From positions 1 through 36,272 of the forward strand of contig NZ_KQ948488.1 of assembly GCF_001514115.1 (NCBI RefSeq): a stretch of 36,272 bases of DNA. The letters are read 5' to 3'. This DNA comes from Streptomyces olivochromogenes. GTDB lineage: Bacteria; Actinomycetota; Actinomycetes; Streptomycetales; Streptomycetaceae. Within the stretch, counting starts at the first letter, position 1; every line of letters begins with the position of its first letter. Both the position numbers and the translations under genes were made by a program. Below the pieces are notes generated by a model. It was not told the DNA's origin. It ran no database searches and worked only from the letters and a program-made list of their open reading frames with translations. Below, in pieces: positions 24,302 through 31,889 of the stretch.

Positions 24302-24958
24302 ATGCCTGACACCCAGACCCCCACCACCGAACTGACATCGCAGTACACGGCCCAGGTGGCCAGCGACCTTGAGCGCAACGCCAAGGAGCAGGAACGCATC
24401 GCTGCGGAAATCGACGCGCTGCAGGAACAACTGCGCGCCCTGCAGCACGACCACACCGTGCTGACCCACATGCAAAAGGCGCTCGGCACCGCGGACACGG
24501 CCACACAGCCCACCCCCGAAGAGACCGCAGCGCCCTCAGTACCGCGGCAGAAGACCGACACGAAGTCCGGTGCAGGCAAGCGGGCACGGGCGAAGAGGAC
24601 CCCCGCTATGCAGGACGGCAAGGCAGCCGAGAAGACGACCTCCAAGAAGCCCGCAGCCGCGCCCAAGGCGACAGCCGCGAAGGCGGCCCAGCCCACCCTC
24701 GTCGAGCTGATCCGCCGCCACCTTGCCGAACAGAGCGAACCGCGCTCCGCGGCGGAAATCGCCACCGCGCTCGACCAGGCCCATCCCGACCGCACCGTCA
24801 AAACCACCGTCGTGCGCACCACACTCGAAAACCTCGTCGCCAAAAACCACGCCCAGCGCACCAAGCAAGGCACCTCCGTCTACTACACCGCCACCAACAC
24901 CCCGGAACCGACCATCCCCGCAGCGTCCGCAGCCGACGCACAGCCCAAGACAAACTGA
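24302..24958 (+). CDS. Coiled-coil / Lys-Ala-rich / winged-helix protein
   Basis: This 218-aa protein has three regions. Residues about 15-60 form a coiled coil (NAKEQERIAAEIDALQEQL). Residues about 80-130 are a Lys/Ala-rich, histone H1-like linker (KTTSKKPAAAPKATAAKAAQ). The C-terminal ~70 residues look like a winged helix (LVELIRRHLAEQSEPRSAAE, TVVRTTLENLVAKNHAQRTK, TSVYYTA). GAGGAAAGG at 24284-24292 supports ATG 24302. Such proteins probably bind DNA and are widespread hypotheticals in Streptomyces. The 214 nt upstream hold its promoter region and no gene. The specific function is unknown. Confidence 0.7.
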   Translation: MPDTQTPTTELTSQYTAQVASDLERNAKEQERIAAEIDALQEQLRALQHDHTVLTHMQKALGTADTATQPTPEETAAPSVPRQKTDTKSGAGKRARAKRTPAMQDGKAAEKTTSKKPAAAPKATAAKAAQPTLVELIRRHLAEQSEPRSAAEIATALDQAHPDRTVKTTVVRTTLENLVAKNHAQRTKQGTSVYYTATNTPEPTIPAASAADAQPKTN

Positions 24959-25045
24959 CCGCCAGACCGTCAGTTCGCCTCCGGCGGCGACAGCAGTTCG
25001 TACAGGTACAAAGAGCTTTCTGCTTCCCTCACCGCCGCCTCCGGT

Positions 25046-25376
25046 ATGCGGTATGTCCGTCCGACGCGAACTGTCTGTCCCGGCTACCGCCTGGTCGACC
25101 TCAAGGAGAAGTTCGGCTGTCTACGCATCCGCCTCGACGTTTCCGAAGACGGTGCCGGCAGTGCGGTGCGGCCGCTCATCTGGGCCGCTGAGAGGGATGC
25201 CGCCGTCACTTGCGAGTTCTGCGGCAGCCCCGGGCCGGGCACGTACGCGCGGCGATGCGCCGGCCGGGTGGGTGAAGACGGTGTGCGATAGCTGTCACCC
25301 GGCCTGGTCCGCGCACCGGCTCATAATCATCAATGGTGTGCTGCATCGCCGCCCCGCCAAAGCGGCTTCACCCTGA
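25046..25376 (+). pseudogene. Remnant of a small zinc-ribbon protein, truncated and frameshifted
   Basis: The segment PGYRLVDLKEKFGCLRI and then VTCEFCGSPG match the middle of a short actinobacterial hypothetical family that normally ends with a second Cys pair. That second pair, WVKTVCDSCHPAWSAHR, is present but in the +1 frame, so one extra base lies around 25221-25240 (a CCCC-GGG run). The usual N-terminal ~40 residues of the family are also missing. No RBS is visible. It is most likely a decayed gene; family recognition is moderate. Confidence 0.45.
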
Positions 25377-25557
25377 TTCCGGTAGGGAGGCGGACGTCGT
25401 ATCCCGGCCGCCACGTACGCAGGGAAACACACCTGCCGGTCAGCGGGGATGGCGGCCTGCGGCCACCCGGGCTCAACAGCATGGGGCCCGGCCCGGTACT
25501 GCCCGGCCTACGCCGCCGTGCACGGCCCGCCAGGGTGGTGACCGTGCACAGCGACCG

Positions 25558-25833
25558 TCACAGCCCGTCCTGAGTGAGGGAAGGTGGTGCCGGATACTGG
25601 CTCGGTTCGGGCCCTGCGGCACCGGCCGTGGAGCTCTGCCAGGCCTGGATCAGGCGGCACAGACGGCGGGCCGGTGTCTCACTGGGGACGAAGAGCACTG
25701 CCGCCACCAGCACGAGGCCGCCCACGGCGAGTGCTCCGGCCGCCCAGGCGGTCAGCCCTCCGTGCGCCATGGCCATCACGAATGCGGCCAGCGCCCCGAG
25801 GGCGGCCCCCAGCCGCGCCGCCCCGCCCATCAT
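25558..25833 (-). CDS. Small membrane protein, third gene of PadR operon
   Basis: This 91-aa product has two likely transmembrane helices: AARLGAALGALAAFVMAMA and AWAAGALAVGGLVLVAAVLF. A cytoplasmic tail with ARRLCRLIQAWQSS and a Pro/Ser-rich end follows. Its ATG overlaps the stop of the HD-domain gene (ATGA), so it is translationally coupled. It may anchor or partner the HD protein, whose C-terminus also looks membrane-associated. No named family. Confidence 0.6.
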   Translation of the reverse strand: MMGGAARLGAALGALAAFVMAMAHGGLTAWAAGALAVGGLVLVAAVLFVPSETPARRLCRLIQAWQSSTAGAAGPEPSQYPAPPSLTQDGL

Positions 25834-26666
25834 CGCCGCTCCCGGCAGAAAGGGCTGCGCAGTGTCATGGAGAGTCGGGGCGCGCCGAGCAGGACGCGGA
25901 GCGTGAAGCGGGTGCGGGCGCGGCGGGTGGCGTAGGCAGCCAGATCGGCGCTCCATTCCTCTTGCCAGCGGGCCCGATGCCCTGAGGGCAGCAACAGCGT
26001 GAGGGCGGTCAGGAGCCAGCCGCTGACGGCGTAGGAGGACGGTGCCGGTTGCAGGACCGCTGAGGCGAGGTCCTGCAGTTCGCGGCCGACCGTCTCCAGT
26101 CCCGCCGCGGAGGCCACGGGGGCGAAGACGTCGAGGGTTTCACGGGCTTTGAGGAGCTGCTTGGCCGGGGCCACGAAGGCGATGGTGCGCATGTTGTGGA
26201 GCCGGTCGGCGAGCCGGATGGCCAGCACGGCCATCTCTCGTGACGGGCAGGCAGCAGCGGATCGGGGTGCCGTGCCCCGGCCGGCCTGCGGGTAGGCGGA
26301 GACCACGGCGGTGCGGACTGCTGCTATCAAGTCGGCGACTTCTTTGCCGAATTGATCGGCAATCCGCTGCGGCGGGCAGGCCGTGTCGTCCACGTCGTGG
26401 AGCAGTGCCGCACATACCACGGGCAGGGGCATACGGAGATCGGCGACGATGGCGGCGACGGCAAGGCAGTGGGTGATGTAGGGGTCACCGCTGTGGCGCC
26501 TTTGCCCCGTGTGCCAGATCGAAGCCTCGGCATAGGCGCGTTCCAGGAGACCTGCGTCGGCGTCCGAGTGGTGCGAGCGAACTGCGGCGATGACGTTCTC
26601 AAGAGTTGGGGTCAGGTCTGTCTGCGCGGTCGGGGACGGCACTATTACCCGCCGCTGCCCCTTCAT
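25830..26666 (-). CDS. RelA/SpoT-type HD-domain protein, stand-alone hydrolase-like
   Basis: The 278-aa protein starts MKGQRRVIV and has the (p)ppGpp-hydrolase HD fold without the synthetase domain: WHTGQRRHSGDPYITHCLAVA (H52, H66), AALLHDVDDT (H90-D91) and RLADRLHNMRT (D154, N158). The canonical loop is HDxxEDT; here it is HDVDDT, one residue shorter and with Asp for Glu, so catalysis may be changed. The C-terminal ~80 residues (SGWLLTALTLLLPSGHRARW followed by EEWSADLAAYATRRARTRF) form a hydrophobic helix plus basic region. ATGA overlaps occur at both ends with padR and the small membrane gene. It may hydrolyse an alarmone-like nucleotide at the membrane; this is inference. Confidence 0.75.
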   Translation of the reverse strand: MKGQRRVIVPSPTAQTDLTPTLENVIAAVRSHHSDADAGLLERAYAEASIWHTGQRRHSGDPYITHCLAVAAIVADLRMPLPVVCAALLHDVDDTACPPQRIADQFGKEVADLIAAVRTAVVSAYPQAGRGTAPRSAAACPSREMAVLAIRLADRLHNMRTIAFVAPAKQLLKARETLDVFAPVASAAGLETVGRELQDLASAVLQPAPSSYAVSGWLLTALTLLLPSGHRARWQEEWSADLAAYATRRARTRFTLRVLLGAPRLSMTLRSPFCRERR

Positions 26667-27010
26667 GATGCCCCTCCCCCGGCGGCCGGGTGGGCAGCGG
26701 CCCACCCCGGCAAGGGCTGCTTCCGGGACCGGTAGGCGCGCGCCAGAGCATCGCGGGCCTGTTCGGCACCGTTCTGCGTGATCCGGTAGAAGCGGCGGCG
26801 CGGGCGTCCCGCCGCCTCATGCACAGTCGGGTCCTCCCAACTGCTGTCCAACCAGCCGACCTGTTCCAGCCGGGCCAGGATCGGATAGATCGTGCCCGAC
26901 GGCAGTCCCGCCAACTCGCACAGCTCCAGGCCGTACCGCTGTTTGGCGGGGGCCTCCAGCAGAGCCCGCAGGACCAGTTGAGTCTGCAGGGTCATACGCG
27001 GCATACCCAT
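26663..27010 (-). CDS. PadR-family transcriptional regulator
   Basis: This 115-aa winged-helix protein has the PadR signature: LVLRALLEAPAKQRYGLELCELAGLPSGTIYPILARLEQVGWL, the wing region GRPRRRFYRITQNG and a short C-terminal dimerisation helix (AEQARDALARAYRSR). It is the first gene of a three-gene operon with 4-nt overlaps. A near-perfect palindrome (27026-27041) lies 16 nt upstream of the start codon, indicating autoregulation as in most PadR systems. No strong Shine-Dalgarno is seen, so initiation may be leaderless or nearly so. Confidence 0.85.
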   Translation of the reverse strand: MGMPRMTLQTQLVLRALLEAPAKQRYGLELCELAGLPSGTIYPILARLEQVGWLDSSWEDPTVHEAAGRPRRRFYRITQNGAEQARDALARAYRSRKQPLPGWAAAHPAAGGGAS

Positions 27011-27025
27011 ACTCGTACTCTACAT

Positions 27026-27041
27026 AGCCTATATACAGGCT
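27026..27041. promoter_or_regulatory. PadR operator-like palindrome in promoter
   Basis: AGCCT, ATATAC, AGGCT form an inverted repeat with 5-bp perfect arms. The A/T-rich centre is an obvious -10 candidate on the reverse strand. The 16-nt distance to the padR start suits autorepression. Confidence 0.6.
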
Positions 27042-27336
27042 GTCTAGAGGTGGTGACGGGGTGAGGCGCTTCCCGGAACTTCCCATCGCGGCAACCTGCC
27101 TTGATCAGGGATTCCATCAGGCGTGGGCTTCGTGCAACTCCACCACGACATACCGGCGTTCCCCTTCCGCTGCGCGCCACGCCGCGTCCGCGCAGCGTCT
27201 CCCCCAGCAGTCGCCACAATCCCGCCCGGCCTCTCGTGGTGCCTCTTGGCGGTGGCGGCCGCCACCGCCAAGAGGCACCACGAGAGGCGACTTCAACTCC
27301 CCGGCCGGGTAGGGGTGTTCGCGCCCGTCCCCGGCC
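27042..27336. other. Intergenic region between padR and the transposase operon end
   Basis: The right part holds the long palindrome listed separately. The left part (about 27117-27225) has a reverse-strand frame reading RRCADAAWRAAEGERRYVVV followed by ELHEAHA and a stop. It looks protein-like, as a possible 3' gene scrap, but no family is recognised and the frame enters the palindrome. No other gene is supported. Confidence 0.35.
27229..27288. repeat. 60-bp perfect palindrome
   Basis: The two 30-bp arms match base for base with no loop. The centre is GGTGGCGG|CCGCCACC at 27258/27259, and the arms run outward through CCGCCAAGAGGCACCACGAG. It lies about 50 nt past the end of the ATPase gene. 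It may be a strong terminator, a transposon end, or two head-to-head copies of an end sequence. Perfect loopless palindromes of this size are unusual in chromosomes. Confidence 0.8.
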
Positions 27337-28188
27337 TCAGCCGGTGTGTCGCTGGGTGGGGTCGATCCTGCTGAGGACGGCGCGTACAAGATCGCGGCTG
27401 TAGGCAGGGCCGGCGCCGGGCCTGTCCGGCCGGGTGGGTGCGACGCTGCCGGAGGGAGGCGGGTTGAGGGCGGCTTCGTTGAGCAGGTAGGTGATCTTGG
27501 CCCATTGGCGGAAGTTGCCGTGGCAGGCGAGGTCATCGATCCACAGCAGGTCGTCGGCGGGGACGTCGGACCACATCGGGTGGTACTGAGGAATGACGGC
27601 GAGGACTTCGGCCGGAGTGAGGGGTTTGTAGCGCTGCCAGACGAGGATGCGCGAGTCCAGCGCGGGCCGGTTCTTGATCTTCTGGTAGCAGGTTTCGGCT
27701 CCGACCAGGACGACGGCGAGGCGGGTGTCCTCGTCGTCCCAGAGTTCGCGGATGAATTCGAAGGCCCGGGTGTCGAGCCACTGGGCTTCGTCGACGACGA
27801 GGACGCGCGGGGTGTCGGACAGAGTTTCTTTGAGGATGGCTTCGCAGCGGGTGCTGTTGAGGGGGGCTTCGCCGGGCAGGTCGAGCTTTTTGTACAGGGC
27901 GGCGCGCAGGGCCTGGATTTTGGCGGAGCCGACTTTGATGCGGAGTGTGGTGTGGGGGGCGAGGTCGTCGAGGTGGCTGTTGACGGCGAAGGTCTTGCCC
28001 AGGCCGACGCCGCCGTGGATGCACATGATGGCGCCCTTGCCGGCGTCGGCGTTGAGGGTGGTGACGAGGTTGGCGTAGGTCTCTGCGCTGGCGTTGGTCA
28101 GCATGGCGCGGGCGCCGGGCAGGCCCATGTAGTGGTAGTTGGGACTGGTGGACGGCTGGTCTTCGGGCGCGGTGGTCGGGTGGGTCAC
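27337..28188 (-). CDS. AAA+ transposition regulator ATPase (TnsC/MuB-like)
   Basis: This 283-aa ATPase starts at GTG 28188, overlapping the transposase stop by 4 nt. It has Walker A GGVGLGKT (about 59-66), Walker B VLVVDEAQWLD (about 129-139), sensor 1 LAVVLVGAE and an arginine-rich DSRILVWQRYKPLTPAEV tract. This is the arrangement of MuB/TnsC/TniB ATPases, which coat target DNA and recruit the transposase. The helical C-terminus includes LACHGNFRQWAKITYLLNEA. It is the last gene of the cas5e-cas6e-transposase-ATPase operon. In CRISPR-associated transposons this protein bridges the RNA-guided complex (through TniQ) and TnsB; no tniQ gene is seen in the window. Confidence 0.8.
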   Translation of the reverse strand: MTHPTTAPEDQPSTSPNYHYMGLPGARAMLTNASAETYANLVTTLNADAGKGAIMCIHGGVGLGKTFAVNSHLDDLAPHTTLRIKVGSAKIQALRAALYKKLDLPGEAPLNSTRCEAILKETLSDTPRVLVVDEAQWLDTRAFEFIRELWDDEDTRLAVVLVGAETCYQKIKNRPALDSRILVWQRYKPLTPAEVLAVIPQYHPMWSDVPADDLLWIDDLACHGNFRQWAKITYLLNEAALNPPPSGSVAPTRPDRPGAGPAYSRDLVRAVLSRIDPTQRHTG

Positions 28189-29762
28189 TCGGTGTCCTGG
28201 GGCTTGGGACCGGAGAGGGGTTTGGTCCAGCGGGTGGAGGAGGGTGTGGGCCGGTTGAGGAGGTCGGGTCGGGCCTCGGTGTGGAGGTCTGCTTCCGGTG
28301 TCTGCAACTGGCGTAGCTGGGCGGCTGCTTGGCTGGCGGTGAGCCGGTTGAGGGGCTCGGGTGTGGCGGCGACGCTGGTGGCGGCGTAGCGCGGTTTGGC
28401 GTTCTTGCGGGCTCGGCGGGCTTTGGCGGCGTAGCGGTCGGCTTCGCGCCGGCGGGCGTTGCGCAGCGCGCGGGCTTGGCGGGGGCTCATCTCGTCGCTG
28501 CGGAAGGCGGGGCCGCGGTAGGTGAGGGTGTCGGCGTCGTAGAGCTCGACGCGGTGGTAGTGGTGGGGTTCGTGGCGCAGGCGGACCATCTCGCCTGCGC
28601 TGCCGTGGCCGTGCATCCATTCGCCGACGTAGTAGGCGCTGTTCCAGCGGACGCCCTTGCTGGTGATTTTCAGGGGTGGCCCGGCGTCGTTGAGGGTGTA
28701 GGTGTGCAAGTCGCCGGGGTCGAGGGTGTCGATGGGGGTGAGGTCGGCGTGCCAGGCCTGGGCGGGGGTGCGCCGGTAGAGGCGGGCGATGGTGTGGTCG
28801 TTGTTCCACCAGTCCACCCAGTCAAGGACGACGGTGACGAAGGTTTCGTAGTCGAGGAGTTCGTCCAGGGCCCACAGGGGCTGTCCGCGGCGGCTTCGGG
28901 GGGTGTGGGCGTAGCCGGGCATGCCTTTGAACAGCATGTGCTTGGCGGCGCCGTTGATGGCTTCGACGGTGCCTTTGAGGTGGGGGCTGTAGGGCGGCAG
29001 GACGATCAGTTCGGTGCCGAACTTTTGGAAGGCCTCGGCCACGCACCTGCCCAGGAAGTCACGGCCGCGGTCGACTCTCACCTTGCGGGGGATGCCGCCG
29101 AAGGGCCGGTGGTGATCGGTGCAGAGGATGGCGTCGCGGGCGGCGGCCAGGATGGCGTCCTGGCTGGGCTGGTGGGGGGTGATGGCCAGACCGCAGATGA
29201 CGGCGGTGGCGTGGTCTACGAACCAGGTGATCCACGGTTTGCTGCGGTGCCCGTCGACGTTGACGAAGACGCTGGCTTCGACGTGGTCGGTCTCCCAGAC
29301 GTCGTTGCGGTTGCCGTGCGGGCGTAGGGCGTGGACGTCGTGTCGGCGGCGTCCTGCTTCGCCGTTCTTGAGGGCGGCGCGTTGCCCGGGGCTGAGTTCG
29401 CGGTTCACGGCGCGGTAGAAGGTGGCCTGGGAGGCCCGGGGCGGGGTGCCGAGGTGGCCGTGAGTGACGAGTGCGAGGTAGGCGCTCGCCACGTTGCCGT
29501 GCCATTGGGCCAGGGCTTCGTGCATGGCCGGGGTGAGGGTGAAGTGGCGGCGGCCTTGGGGGGTGTAGGTGCCGTTGTGGGCGCCGGCGTTGTCCATCCA
29601 GCGGCGCACGGTGCGCCGGTGGACGATGAAGGCGTCGGCGACGGTGCGTACGTCGTGGTGGGTCAGGCGCTCGGTGTCGCGCAGACGCAGCAGGCGGCGG
29701 ACCGCGGCGGCGCGCAGGGAGGTGGTGTCGTAGGGGCCGTCGGGTGAGGGCGTGGCGGGCAC
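28185..29762 (-). CDS. DDE transposase (TnsB/MuA-like)
   Basis: This 525-aa protein has N-terminal helix-turn-helix regions (about 15-130, including HHDVRTVADAFIVHRRTVRRW) that fit DNA-end binding. The rve catalytic core has D159 in DVWETDHVEASVFV, D231 in VRVDRGRDFLGRCVAEAF and E267 in HLKGTVEAINGAAKH. A Mu-type C-terminal beta-barrel region follows (about 360-440), then a basic tail (RRREADRYAAKARRARKNAK). All three catalytic residues are present. GTG 29762 has AAGGA about 11 nt upstream and lies 40 nt after the cas6e stop. The stop overlaps the ATPase gene by 4 nt. Insertion by cut-and-paste or replicative transposition is expected for the family; the partnership with Cas proteins is inferred from operon structure. 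Confidence 0.85.
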   Translation of the reverse strand: MPATPSPDGPYDTTSLRAAAVRRLLRLRDTERLTHHDVRTVADAFIVHRRTVRRWMDNAGAHNGTYTPQGRRHFTLTPAMHEALAQWHGNVASAYLALVTHGHLGTPPRASQATFYRAVNRELSPGQRAALKNGEAGRRRHDVHALRPHGNRNDVWETDHVEASVFVNVDGHRSKPWITWFVDHATAVICGLAITPHQPSQDAILAAARDAILCTDHHRPFGGIPRKVRVDRGRDFLGRCVAEAFQKFGTELIVLPPYSPHLKGTVEAINGAAKHMLFKGMPGYAHTPRSRRGQPLWALDELLDYETFVTVVLDWVDWWNNDHTIARLYRRTPAQAWHADLTPIDTLDPGDLHTYTLNDAGPPLKITSKGVRWNSAYYVGEWMHGHGSAGEMVRLRHEPHHYHRVELYDADTLTYRGPAFRSDEMSPRQARALRNARRREADRYAAKARRARKNAKPRYAATSVAATPEPLNRLTASQAAAQLRQLQTPEADLHTEARPDLLNRPTPSSTRWTKPLSGPKPQDTE

Positions 29763-29802
29763 GGGGGGCGCGTCCTTCTTGGGGCTGCTGGATCGGGGTG
29801 GG

Positions 29803-30522
29803 TCAGGCGGGGGCGAGGGAGAGCAGGCTGGCGCCGTAGGGCTTGCCGCGCCCGATCCCGGTGAGCAGCGCGTGGCGCAGCTGGTCGGGGTCGGTGATGG
29901 TGGCCAGGCCGTCGAAGCGGGTCAGGACGTGCGACGGGCCGGGAGCGTGGTCGGCTTCGCCGGGCCCGGTGGAGAGGTTCGGGGGCTTGTGGGGGTGACG
30001 GAAGCGGGCGGGGGTGGTGTCGGTCGTGGTCAGGGCGAGGCCAGCCTGGTGGGCGCGGCGCTGCCACCAGGCGAGGGCGTCGTCGCCGTAGAGGGCGACG
30101 GTTTTCCTGCCGTACTTGTTGTTGACGGGTTGGTGGTCGTCGAGGACGCGGCGGACGGCGCTGGCATTGGCGGTGATGCGGTAGCGCACCGCTCGACTCG
30201 GGGTCAGCGCCTGGAACATGGGGTGCAGGGCGCGGGTTTCGGCGCTGCCGTAGTCCTGGGGCAGGCGGGTGAGGTCGGGCGGCTGGTGGGACTGGATGAG
30301 CAGGATGGGCGGGCTGTCGTCGGTGGCGTCTTCCAGGCGGAAGAGCAGACCGGCTTTCTGCCGGGGGTGCTCGCCGAGGTCGTCGGGGGCCAGGAGCATC
30401 ACGGTCTTGTGCAGGCGGGCGGTGTCGGTCAGGTCGCGGCGGACGGCTCTGCTGCGGCGGTTGAGGCGGATCCGGGTCAGTGTCGCCGTGGTGGTGAGCA
30501 TCATCTCGGGTGTGTTGGTCAC
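29803..30522 (-). CDS. cas6e: Cas6e (CasE/Cse3), type I-E crRNA endoribonuclease
   Basis: This 239-aa protein of the Cas6e family starts TLTRIRLNRRSRAVRRDLTD. It continues ARLHKTVMLLAPDD (H38 as the likely catalytic His), GLLFRLEDATDDSPPILLIQS, RYRITANASAVRR, KTVALYGDDALAWWQRRAHQ and FDGLATITDPDQLRHALLTG. The C-terminal glycine-rich loop is GIGRGKPYGASLLSLAPA. It cuts pre-crRNA at repeat stems and stays bound in Cascade. The GTG start overlaps the cas5e stop by 4 nt, the standard cas5e-cas6e order. Unusually, the next gene (40 nt on) is a DDE transposase rather than cas1. The expected motifs are all present, so it looks intact; no CRISPR array is visible for it to process. Confidence 0.85.
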   Translation of the reverse strand: MTNTPEMMLTTTATLTRIRLNRRSRAVRRDLTDTARLHKTVMLLAPDDLGEHPRQKAGLLFRLEDATDDSPPILLIQSHQPPDLTRLPQDYGSAETRALHPMFQALTPSRAVRYRITANASAVRRVLDDHQPVNNKYGRKTVALYGDDALAWWQRRAHQAGLALTTTDTTPARFRHPHKPPNLSTGPGEADHAPGPSHVLTRFDGLATITDPDQLRHALLTGIGRGKPYGASLLSLAPA

Positions 30523-30773
30523 AGGGGGGTGTCCTGGTCGAGGTAGGCGGCGAGGGCGGTGAGGGCGGGCGGTGGGGCGTACAGAGCGGCGGGCAGGGGT
30601 TCGGTGGTGCGCCAGACGTGGCGGGTGGTGTGGAAGCGCCGGGTGGGGGTGAAGTCGATGGGTACGTCGGCGACTTCACGATGAGAGGGGGCGGCGGGCA
30701 CGTGACCGGGTTGGCGTTCCCAGATGAAGTCCACGGGCACGGTGGCCTGTTGGGGATGTGGTGGGGCAGCCAG
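30519..30773 (-). pseudogene. cas5e: Cas5e, C-terminal fragment
   Basis: Immediately upstream of and overlapping cas6e (GTGA), about 84 codons read ATVPVDFIWERQPGHVPAAP, SHREVADVPIDFTPTRRFHT and TRHVWRTTEPLP, consistent with the C-terminal third of a type I-E Cas5 (normally about 240 residues). Upstream of about 30775 the reading frame is only the antisense of a patatin gene, so the 5' two thirds of cas5e and any cas7, cse2 and cas8e are cut away at a sharp junction. Assignment rests on the conserved DxPxxF...RR pattern and on gene order. Confidence 0.65.
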
Positions 30774-30779
30774 GCTGAG

Positions 30780-31421
30780 CACTCGAACCCTCTGCGCGGG
30801 CGGCCGCTCGTAGACCTGCACGCCTTCTACGAGGTGCTCTACCGCTACGGCGACCAGGACTTCGCGCCGATGGACTTCGCCTCGATCCTGGCCAGCGACA
30901 TCGAGTACCACCCGCTCGCCACCGACGCCGCCACCGGGGAGTCCACCGACCTGCGGCCCTTCATCGGCGACGCCGCGGAGTTGCGCCTGGCGCTGCGGGC
31001 CAGCGCCGCCCTGCCCCTGCTGGCGGGCGACCCCGTGATGGTGCACGGGCGCCGGTTCTACGACGCGGGCGTCTCCGAATCCGTGCCCTACCGAACCGCG
31101 CTGGCCCAGGGCGCGACCCATGTCATGGTGCTGCGATCCCGGCGTGCGATCGACGCGGCGCGCCCCTCGCGCTCCGCCCCGGTCATCGCCAAGACTTTGC
31201 TGCGCCGTGAGCCTGCTGCCCTGCGCAGGGTGTTCCTCGACCGCGAGGCGCGCCTGGCCGAAGACGACGCCGCCCTGGCCCACCACCCGGCGATCGTCTC
31301 GATCCGCCCCGCCCCGGGCACACCGCCGGTCGGCCGCCTGGCTCGCCAGGGCGACCTCCTCGAAACCGCACTGGAAGCCGGGCGCGCCGCCGTCCACGAG
31401 GCGCACAGCCACCTGTACTGA
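30780..31421 (+). pseudogene. Patatin-like phospholipase, 5'-truncated
   Basis: From about 30780 the forward strand encodes the C-terminal two thirds of a bacterial patatin: GRPLVDLHAFYEVLYRYGDQ, FASILASDIEYHPLATDAAT, LRLALRASAALPLLAGDPVM, the DAG part of the Ser-Asp dyad in RRFYDAGVSESVPYRTAL, and THVMVLRSRR. The nucleophile motif GxSxG, expected about 150 residues earlier, is missing because the sequence switches to the cas5e fragment. It therefore lacks the catalytic Ser and is a pseudogene. The junction near 30775 marks a deletion, insertion or recombination event. Confidence 0.75.
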
Positions 31422-31619
31422 CTTCGGCCCAGGAAGGCGCTGTCGGTGGTACCTTCACCAGCCACAGCACACACCCATTCGAGAAGTCAGCGGACCCGGA
31501 AGGTGATGGCGTGAGCGTGGCCGCCTGGGTCGAGCAGATCCATCACCGGCGGGTCCACTCCGGGACCGGGCAGCAGCCGCTGGAACGCCGGCTGGCCTGG
31601 GCGGCCGGAGCGGGTGCGG

Positions 31620-31729
31620 GTGTCGAGCAGGTGGATGTCGTCGACCAGGACCAGCTGAGTCCGCAGCTCGCCCAGGGTCGCGCAGACCGATTCGGTGATC
31701 TGGGCCTGGTTCATCCGGCGCAGGAGCAA
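31620..31729 (-). pseudogene. TniB-like AAA+ ATPase fragment
   Basis: The reverse strand reads RRMNQAQITESVCATLGELR followed by TQLVLVDDIHLLDTRTRSG, the Walker B stretch of TniB/TnsC-type transposition ATPases common in Streptomyces. The sequence then loses similarity, and the Walker A half is missing. It is a scrap of another transposition module 0.8 kb from the cas5e breakpoint. Confidence 0.5.
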
Positions 31730-31889
31730 TTGTCAAATCCTGTGTATCGATGAGTGTGGTCGGACTTCCCAGGTCGGCCGTTGGAGCTGATCGTTGTTCA
31801 CGATGATGTCGGCGTGGTCGGTTGGGCGGGCTGTGGCGAAGTAGAGCTGTTGGGAGGGGATATAGCGGTTGCGCCAGGACCGTTCGATT

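Noticed and set aside
28329..29327. Gly/Val-rich forward frame over the transposase
   Set aside because: Antisense shadow of a conserved DDE transposase.
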